From: JAGOUA01 sp964428975
GTDB lineage: Bacteria; Patescibacteriota; Patescibacteriia; 2-12-FULL-60-25
DNA: 64,000 nucleotides
NCBI GenBank assembly: GCA_964428975.1
Contig: CAYSAI010000005.1
Span: 10,164 to 74,163 of the forward strand
Direction of reading: 5' to 3'
The position numbers were made by a program, and so were the translations under genes. Below, piece by piece: positions 22,626 through 31,200 of this stretch. The notes beneath the pieces were generated by a model. The model did no database searches. It saw only the letters and a list, made by a program, of their open reading frames with translations, and was not told where the DNA came from. How positions within the stretch are numbered: the first letter of the stretch is position 1; each line of letters begins with the position of its first letter.

Positions 22626-23881
22626 GGTCGTTGAAAGGCTTCTGGAATGGTGAGCGGCGGCGATAGATCAGGCGAAACAGGAGACCCCGTCAATCGAAGC
22701 GAGTTGAGCATAAGCCCAAACGTCATACGATAATTCACGAACGTTTGCGTTCCTAGTTGATAGGCGACGGAAAGCACGCGTCCTTCCCAAAAGATATACG
22801 CCGTAAGTCGATCAGGTCCTAAGAAAAACGGAACTTTGTACTTATTGCTTTGAAGTTCGAGAATTTGCTCTGGTGCCCATGCGCGTTCCGCAAGAAGCCA
22901 CGAGCGAGGATTTCCCGTTCCAGGACGCGTTTCGAGTTTCACCACGAAGATTTCGCCCGATCCAGCGCGAATCGTTGCCTCACTCGAAGAGCTGTACGTA
23001 AGATTCCACGCGGCAGGCATGAGCATTTGCCAACCGATCGTACTCGTCGCCACACGCATAAGAGGCGACGTGAGAAGGTTTATAGGCGCAGCAGCAGACG
23101 GCGAATACAGGTTAAACACCTCGTTTCCATCGAGATACCCATCGTTGTCCGAATCAGGAAGACGCGCGTCCGTGCCATAGACAAGCTCTTCCGTATCCGT
23201 AAGCCCGTCGGAATCTTGATCAAGTCCATCTGGAGGAAGAGTTGGCGCGGCAGGCGGGGCAGGAGCAGGTGCCATTACACGCACATCTACGGCTGTTCCG
23301 GGTGTTTCTCCTGACGTGTTGAACGCGACCACGCGATACGAAACATTCGCATCTGGAGGGGCGGTAGGATCAAGAAACGTGAGACTGTTTGCGGGCAATG
23401 TTTGTACAGGAATAAACGCAGCATCAAAATTCGTTTTTCGCTCAACGCGATATCCCGCCTCCCCTTCAGAATGATCTTCCCATGTGAGGCGCACCGTTCC
23501 TGGAACGGGGCTCGTGCCTGCAAGGCCGCTTGGAGCATTGGGAAGCGCTTGCACCACCACGGGAGGCGTGTTCACGACAGGCGCAGAAAAAAGCGTTGCT
23601 CGATTCCAATACACCCAACCACCACCAATCGCGAGAAGGAGGAGTGCGATAAGGAGCGGCATATGCCACCCCATAGGAGACGCCCCCGCAACAGGCGGAA
23701 TGGATGGTGGCACGTCACTTGGAGGAGGCGGAACAGGTTTCGCGAGCACAGGGTCATCATCCGTCGGAAAAGGCGGTTGCATCTTGAGAGCGACGCCATA
23801 AAAAGAATCTGGAATCACCACGATTTTTGATTCACGGGCGTTCTTGACTGGGGCGGTCGTTTCAGAGGGAGGATTGCTCAT
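22622..23881 (-). CDS. Membrane-anchored protein with fibronectin-III-like and TSP3 calcium-binding repeats
   Basis: The 419-residue protein has a Pro-rich cytoplasmic N-terminus (about 1-70) and one membrane segment (MPLLIALLLLAIGGGWVYW). An Ig/fibronectin-III-like domain follows (about 110-205, with VRLTWEDHSEGEAGYRVERK). Thrombospondin type-3 repeats come next (about 215-260: DQDSDGLTDTEELVYGTD and DSDNDGYLDGNEVFNLYSP), where the Asp residues form Ca2+ loops. The C-terminal domain of about 150 residues (IGWQMLMPAAWNLTYSSSSE) is not recognised. With no cleavable signal it should sit as a type II protein with the repeats outside. It is the third of three TSP3 genes in a row and is coupled to ybeY. 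No enzyme motif is visible. Confidence 0.75.
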   Translation of the reverse strand: MSNPPSETTAPVKNARESKIVVIPDSFYGVALKMQPPFPTDDDPVLAKPVPPPPSDVPPSIPPVAGASPMGWHMPLLIALLLLAIGGGWVYWNRATLFSAPVVNTPPVVVQALPNAPSGLAGTSPVPGTVRLTWEDHSEGEAGYRVERKTNFDAAFIPVQTLPANSLTFLDPTAPPDANVSYRVVAFNTSGETPGTAVDVRVMAPAPAPPAAPTLPPDGLDQDSDGLTDTEELVYGTDARLPDSDNDGYLDGNEVFNLYSPSAAAPINLLTSPLMRVATSTIGWQMLMPAAWNLTYSSSSEATIRAGSGEIFVVKLETRPGTGNPRSWLLAERAWAPEQILELQSNKYKVPFFLGPDRLTAYIFWEGRVLSVAYQLGTQTFVNYRMTFGLMLNSLRLTGSPVSPDLSPPLTIPEAFQRP

Positions 23882-23884
23882 AGA

Positions 23885-24790
23885 TCAGAGTTGACAGGAT
23901 GGTTGAGCACACTTCCCCGTTCCGCGTGGATTGAACCCCTTGCCCACTTCCACCCCATCAGGAAAGCCGTCCGCATCGGTATCGGTATTCACAGGATTTG
24001 TGCCATAGGTGAGCACTTCCTGTCCGTCATTCAACGTGTCGCCATCTGTATCGATTTTCAAGGGGTCCGTTCCAAGCTCACGTTCGCGATTGTCCGTAAG
24101 CCCGTCGCCATCTGTATCAAACTGAACGGTCGTCGTGGTATCTGCGGCCGTTGATGAGGAAGCGGTTGGAATAAACGGCGCGTCAGGATTGATCACCGGA
24201 TTTATGAATGGTGTAGGAGGAGGGACATTTCCTGGAGGGGTCGTAATCGGTTCTGGAAGCGGCGCAATATCAATGATCGGTCCACGCTCAGCTCCTGCAT
24301 CAAATATCGTAGGTTCCTGCGCGGGCGGAGGCAAAATCGGCACATCTTCAGGAATCTGCTGTGGCGACGCAGCGAGCGGATTCGGAGGAGGGGCCTGTTT
24401 TGTTTTCCACTGTCCATACGTGTACCAGCCTCCAAACCCTCCTCCAGCAAGCAACACACACGCAAGAACGATAATCGCAATCGTCGTGCCATGGCCACCA
24501 CTACTCACGACAGGCACGGTGGGCATGGGCGGAACCATCACGGGTGTTTCGTGCAGCGGTTCTGCGGTTTGCTGCGTAAGATGCGCAGAAGAAGGTGTTT
24601 CAATCGCGTCAAACACATCCTCCACGACCAGTGGTTTGGGTTGTTGAGGAGGAAGAGGCGCGAGCGGAACAGAGGGCGGAACGGGAGGCGCCGGTGGCGC
24701 GATGGGTGGTGGAACAGGCGGCATGAGTGGCGCGACAGGCGCGACCTCATCGAGCGGATCGAACGGAAGATTGGAAGGAGCGTCAGACAT
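23885..24790 (-). CDS. Membrane-anchored Pro-rich protein with TSP3 calcium-binding repeats
   Basis: The 301-residue protein repeats the plan of its neighbours. A Pro-rich N-terminus (about 1-95, with PPVPPPIAPPAPPVPPS) leads to one membrane segment (GTTIAIIVLACVLLAGGGFG). A second Pro-rich linker follows (about 125-210). Three TSP3-type repeats lie at the C-terminus: DTDGDGLTDNRERELGTDP, DTDGDTLNDGQEVLTYGTNP and DTDADGFPDGVEVGKGFNP. The tail holds a Cys pair (CAQPSC) and nothing more. The repeats should lie outside the cell and bind Ca2+. It is separated by three bases from the next gene, so it is surely in the same transcript. It could be a spacer or interaction partner for the giant proteins encoded upstream. 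Confidence 0.75.
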   Translation of the reverse strand: MSDAPSNLPFDPLDEVAPVAPLMPPVPPPIAPPAPPVPPSVPLAPLPPQQPKPLVVEDVFDAIETPSSAHLTQQTAEPLHETPVMVPPMPTVPVVSSGGHGTTIAIIVLACVLLAGGGFGGWYTYGQWKTKQAPPPNPLAASPQQIPEDVPILPPPAQEPTIFDAGAERGPIIDIAPLPEPITTPPGNVPPPTPFINPVINPDAPFIPTASSSTAADTTTTVQFDTDGDGLTDNRERELGTDPLKIDTDGDTLNDGQEVLTYGTNPVNTDTDADGFPDGVEVGKGFNPRGTGKCAQPSCQL

Positions 24791-24814
24791 ATGAAAGAGT
24801 ATAGCAAAGTTTTG

Positions 24815-25228
24815 TCATGAAGCCCTCATCGACGGATGGACAAGGGGTGGATCGGGCTTTTTTGGATCGCTTTTTCGATCAAAGATCTCTTCGCGATCTG
24901 AGTATCCGTCATCATCTGTGTCGCCATCATTTGGATCTGTCCCCTTCTCCTGCTCGACCGTGTCTGGCACACCATCGCCGTCTGCATCCGGCGCAAACAC
25001 CGGCGCAGGAGACACGCTCTCGCTATTCGGCTCCGCCTTCTTTTCTGCCTGCTTCACTTGAGAAGCGGGCCTGTTGGGTAGCGATGGAGCATCGGTCGAA
25101 CGTGAACGTAACGCCACAACCACGATCACGAGAAGAAGAACGGCAACGCACACTCCCCCAACGATCCATCGCGTGGAAGACGATGGATCGTTCGTAGAGG
25201 AAGACGTGTCAGGGGAAAGAGTGAACAT
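24815..25228 (-). CDS. Small membrane-anchored TSP3-repeat protein
   Basis: The 137-residue protein has a short Ser/Thr-rich N-terminus and a membrane segment (WIVGGVCVAVLLLVIVVVAL, about 22-41). A charged linker follows, then two TSP3-type calcium loops: DADGDGVPDTVEQEKGTDP and DTDDDGYSDREEIFDRKSDP. It is the shortest of the three TSP3 genes and lies nine bases after the giant gene. It lacks the Pro-rich cytoplasmic tail of its relatives. Function unknown; Ca2+-dependent protein contacts at the cell surface are likely from the repeats. Confidence 0.7.
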   Translation of the reverse strand: MFTLSPDTSSSTNDPSSSTRWIVGGVCVAVLLLVIVVVALRSRSTDAPSLPNRPASQVKQAEKKAEPNSESVSPAPVFAPDADGDGVPDTVEQEKGTDPNDGDTDDDGYSDREEIFDRKSDPKKPDPPLVHPSMRAS

Positions 25229-25237
25229 AAGCGAGAT

Positions 25238-28200
25238 TTATCGTATCGGATACCCTGTTGCCGTGAGAAGAAGATTGATATACGTGCGAAGAGTTCCTTC
25301 CATAAGGCTATTATGGTCGTTATGAGGCGTATTCTGACCCTGTGAAATATCCCAAGGATTACACATAAAGCGGTTGACCTCGGTGATATTTCCCGTGATC
25401 GCATCTTGATCGAATACATGCCAGTACTTAAGACATCCGTTCGGGGCTGTTATGCCATACGGAATGAATTCTCTGTATTGCTCAAATCCGTCTTGATTGC
25501 GCCACGCCACACGCACTTTTGTACGAAGTTCTGGTGTATCGATGCTACTATTCGTACGTTCTGGGTTCGCAAACGCGGCTGGATTATCTTGTTGTGTAAC
25601 ATTTGGAGGAATAAAATCCACCAAAAAGTACCGATACACCCCTCCCGGCACAGGGTCGACACGCTTGTAAAGAATGGTTTCCGTAATCGCATCTGAACTT
25701 GTACAGCTACTCCCTCCATCTCCACTTGCTTCTGAACAAGCAAGTCCAGCATACGGCGCTTGAGCAATGTTGAGGGAACCGCGTTGATCCATTGTTTCTG
25801 GAGTTGTCCACATACGCGACCAATTAATCGTACGTGTACAGCCCGTTGCTGCCCGACAACGAGTATAAGTACCCGCAGGAGCCGAAGTAGTTCCCGGTGT
25901 ATACGTATACCCCATACCTATTGGCATCAGCAGTTGCGGATCGATGTTTTGCCCTGGATGTTCAGGCGAGCTTGTCCACTCACGAATCACAAACGTCTCT
26001 GCCGTTCCAGGGCGTGGCATGAGAAGGATCACGTTAGTTTGGTTTGGTATACTGCGCCCAACGCGATCAAGAAACGTATTTTTTGAAAACGCTTCTGACG
26101 TGTAAGTGAAGTATCCATCGTTTGGATCAGTTGTACGTGCCAAAATACGTGTCGCGTAGTTGAATTTCACCCCTTGAAGCGCAATCACGATTGTGTAATT
26201 TCCACAGACTGTATTTGTATGGACACCTTCAAAACGGAACAGTCCAGTTGTATCTGTAAAGGTTTCCGCGATAGGGGTGCCGTTATAGCGCAACTGCACG
26301 CGCGCATTTGGAAGAGGAAGACGCTGCAAGATCCCGTCGTTGACACGTGCCTGGATCGTGTTTTCTGCACTTGCTTCAAGCCTCGTCGAACAAAGCTCAC
26401 ATCCAGAAATCACGCAACGATTCGTACACGAAAGCGTCGTTCCACGAGGATAATCAAATCCAAGGCTCTGACAGGTCGCGTCTGGCGGTATCTGCGTTCC
26501 ATCGCATGATTCCCCTGATTCAATCAGACCATTCCCGCAATACCCTCCTGTCACCGCGCTCAAACGGCACTCGTTCGTACACATCATGCCGACGGAACCG
26601 TATTCGACCACACCTGGACGTACGCCGTTTCTTCCTCCAAAATCACAGTCTTCTACGCCTTGTTGAGCAAAGGCATCGCCGCATCTATTCAAACGGCATT
26701 GCGGTGTACAACGACCTGTCCCGATATTTCCCGCAATACCATCATCGCATTGCTCACCTGAATTCGCTTCTACGATTCCATTGCCACACGACGCAAGCAG
26801 ACGACAGGCCGACCATGGAGATTCAGAAAAGTTGCATTGAGCAAATTCACCTGCAGCCCCACATGTGCGTACATGGAATGTAGGATAGGTATTCTCGATA
26901 CATCGACCATCCACACCACAGGCCGCGTCGTTCGCGCATGCCTGATTACGACGTTCACCCCCCGAACATAGGCGCGTCGTTTGCGGTGCGCACGGTTGTG
27001 CTTCAGGAACCCCCTGTTGCGCACAACGACCCTCTGATGGGCAATCGTTATCGGAATCACAGGGATTTCCCAACTCATTTCCTTGATAGGTACACAGTCC
27101 TTTTGCGGTTTGCTGGGTATTTCCATCGCATTCTTCCGTTGGGTCTATGCGACGATCGCCACACGAGGCGGCACGTTCACGACAATCGAGACTACATGAT
27201 TGAGCGAGCGTGCAATTGAGTCCACAATAGGCGCCGTTGACTCCGGACGTTCCTTGTGCGGGCGACCCTGCAGGAGAGCCGTTATCGCATAATTCCCCCG
27301 TGCCGATCACCCCATCTCCACACGATCCTTCTGGCGTCTGACAGGTACGTGAACAGAAGCCGTACTGTCCGTTCCGAATTCCGTCATCGCAGATTTCGCC
27401 CGTATCAACACGCCCGTTTCCACAAAGCACGTTTGCCGTACAGACCGTCTGCGGGCCATCTATAAACGTAGTGCAATCACTACAAATTTGAATTTTCGTT
27501 CCTGGTTGGCCATTCACGACGCACGCCGTTGGTCGCGTATCTCCCACACGACAAGTTTGCCCCGTCGCGAGCGATGCGCCCTGCACACAGGTCGAAGCGG
27601 CTGCATATTCTGTATTTGCGCAGAAGCCATCGTAGATCACCGTTCCTCCTCGTGCCGTGTTTCTCTCTAATACAGGGGTGTACCCTGATGCTGCCACTCC
27701 CTCGAACGTCGTCGCGAGTTCGTAGCGAGAACCCTGATCGATCGTTCGATACTGATAGATATGCGAGGTAAGTGGTCGACCAACTGCCGCCGCGAGCATC
27801 GGACAGAGATAGCGCTGACGCTCTGGATTCCAACAGGTGGCCGGATCAAAATTATTGCGATTTGCGTCTTCGCCCGTCATCGCCACACATGTTTCCGCCC
27901 GTGCGCACTCACTTGTTTCAGAACAAATCGCTCCAAGCGCACCGCCCGAATTCGCGCGACACCGCCCACAGCTCACGAAACGATTCACCGGATCTCGCGG
28001 AAGAGTCGCTCCGCTTGCGAGTGAAGCTCCAAGCGTTTGGCTCCAGCTTGGCCAACGGCTTGTACTCACGCCGCTCACAAACGAACCCGTGGTGAGCGCT
28101 GGATAGATGCCCGCCTCCATTTTTGCGGCTTCGAGCGAGGCATTCATGCGATACACGTCGCTCAAACGCGTACGATCACGCTGCGCTTTTTCTTTGATGC

Positions 28201-31200
28201 TCGCACAACGAGCGTTCGTATCGATGGCACCACACTCCCAATCAGCCGAACATTCAACCGTTTCTTCTATGCGCGTCGTGACACCGTTTTCTTCAACGTT
28301 TCGCGTGCGTATCAACAGTCCATTGCCTCCGTTCCGTGCAGGTACGACACAGACGTTACTATTTCCCGTCGTAATATTCACATTGAGCGTAAACGCTTCA
28401 AGAAGACGTTTGAAGATTTCTTGCGTTTCTGATTTTGCATCTTGACTCAAGGAGAGAATATAGATCACGCTCGCGACACTCGTCCCCGCCGTATTCATGT
28501 TGCTCGCAGAAATATACACCGTATTTCCATCTTTGACCGCTTCATACCCGTCGATGGTTGCTGTTTGAGGTGATCCACGAAACCCACGTGCATCATACCA
28601 ATCTCTCGCGCTCACATGTGTTGGATTGTTTGCAAGACGAATACCAATTCCATCTCCACGAAACGCAGGCTCTGCAAAACTCAAGAGATATTGTCGCACA
28701 ATCCCCTGATCCGCTTCGGCACGTCCGATAGGCGCGGTGCTGAGACGCAATCCAGGAAGATCGCCCGCTTCGCCTGCCACACCTGCATCCATGCAGTACA
28801 TCGTTGAGAAATTGTAGAACGTGTTACTCGAAGCAACGGCTGGCGCCCAAGGAGCAAGCACGCGCGAAGAAGCCGCGTCCGTAAAGGGACCAAGATCGCG
28901 CGCAGGCCAAGGACGCTCGCAAAAACGAGCACTCGCGTTTTGCGCGCCTTCAATCACCCGTCCTGTCGAAGACGGAACGTTGAGTTCATCGCGATCAATA
29001 CGCATGCGTGCAGAAATAGTCGCCTGTCCGTTTTTGTTGTTTGTTTGGACGTTTGTCGTGGCTCCATCTCTTCCAGAAATAGGATTGATCGGTAAAATCG
29101 TTCGTTCTGATGAGACCCATGGCTGCCATGACCACAAATACTGTCGCACGGAAACGATCGGTACAGCTGCACCCGTCGGCGAAAGCGCCTGCACGTTCGC
29201 TCGCCATAAATGCGATTCAGGGTGGACCGTGAAGAGATACGGGCTATCGGCGTTCGTATCTGTCACCTGCACGTTATCTGCCGCACAAATACGCGCGGCC
29301 GTTCGAAAGGTCCATTCTACGCGTTCTTGCTCCATTTTTACACCACGCGTGCTAAAAATACCGAGACGCGTTGTGGTCGTCATGTCTGTTTCTCCACGCA
29401 CATACACGCGATACTCTTTATTTGCGCCAAGCGCATCTTCAATACGAAGGGAAACGCGTGTTCCCTGACCTTGCGGTCCCATTTCTACCCGCGCAGGTAC
29501 AGCTCCCACGCACCAAACGTCCGCTATTGCTGAGGATGGACGCACGAAAGCGATGAAGCGTGTCCAGACGCGCGCATACCACGCAGAAGACGTTCCTGCG
29601 AGCACGTTCGTTATGGAACGCGTTCCTGCAGGACAAACCACCGCTACGTGTCGTTCTGCGAGGAAGATTTTCCCCTCAAGTCCACTTTGGTCAATCGTTG
29701 TGGAAAAATCGGCAAAAATATCCGTATTGCGACAAATGTCTGTTCCGGCGATGTTTGGATAGCGAGAAAGAATCGTTGGACGAAGCGCGCAACAGCCACC
29801 CGTTGTAAGACCATACCCTGCACGGCAGGCATTTTCTGACCGTTGTCCACACAGCACTCCGTAGTCAGCCGTTCCAGATCGCCCTTCCGTCGTCGCGCGA
29901 ATTTTCGTCATGAGACGCGTCTCTCCCTCACCCGGATCACGAAGAGCGATTGCCTCAACGAGATGGGTATCTCCTGTGGTTACTCCTGCTCGCACGGTGG
30001 CTGTTTGTTCACGTAGTTCATCATTCGCTCCATCATTACGAATCACTAAACGCGCGATACTTGGATCAGGTTGTCCTGCCGCATTTGTGACTGCCCACGC
30101 GTAAGAACGATTTCCGACGAGCATTTGTCCCGTTTCAGAACAGGTGTCAGGCGCACTAAAGGGAAACGCCACGAATCGCTGACGGGCTCCTACCTCCGTT
30201 TCGATCTTTTCATCTGGAGCGAGCGCTACACGATCAACGGTACATTGGCCCGTGTTTTCCGTCTTTGTTTTAAAAATCCACGAAAAGCCTTGATCATGGT
30301 TCAACGAAGCAAATGAACGACCGCGCGTCGACACGATTCCTCCGCTTGGCGCGCTTGGACCGCTCCGCAGAATCACTCGATAGAACTGCCCCGTGCGCAA
30401 TGCCGCGCCTGGATCGATAAAAATCATGCGTCCGAGAGCTCCCGGAGCTGCCTCTCCCGGAACAGCGGTCACACGAATACCGCTTTGAGCAAGCGAGAAT
30501 GGCTCATCCATCGTACGACATTCCGCATCCGTACAACGACGAAAGACAACGTTCGCTACGGTGAGTGACGCCGCACGTATAGGGGCACTTGTAATCGCCC
30601 AAACAGCAGCATTTGTACAGGCTGCCTCACAATTTGGACCGTAGCTCTGAATGGTAAAAGGCCGTTCAACCACGCTCATTTCTCCAAATCCGGACACCGT
30701 TGCTCGCCCTGCCGCAACCGACGCCGTCACGCGCGAAGGATCGTTTAAACCCGTTTCCGCCTGCGCGGTCGCGGTTTGATCAGGAAGATGTCCTTGCGCT
30801 CCCGCGATTTGCGTGACATTCACACGTCCATCGAGACGATTTTCTTGATCACGAACGCTCCACGTCCACGCGTACCCTTCTGGATTGAGCTGCAAACACG
30901 CATCATCGGCCGCAAGAGGATTTGCATGCACATCCGTCGTGCGTTCTACATCTTCAAACTCATAATTTCCTGGGTTCACGAGCACCGATCCCACCGCACA
31001 CGCTTCGTTTGAAGTGCGTGTCGCAAAACGAAAACAGTAGGCGTTCCCTGCGCCACACGCTTCACGAGGAGGCATGGCAAGACCTCGTTCAGAACGAATA
31101 TTTGTTGTGAGAAACACTTGATAGAACGCAGAAGGCGCCCACCGTCCGTTATTCGATCCTGGACGGAAACGAATAAGACTTGAAGTTTGATCTGCGGCTT

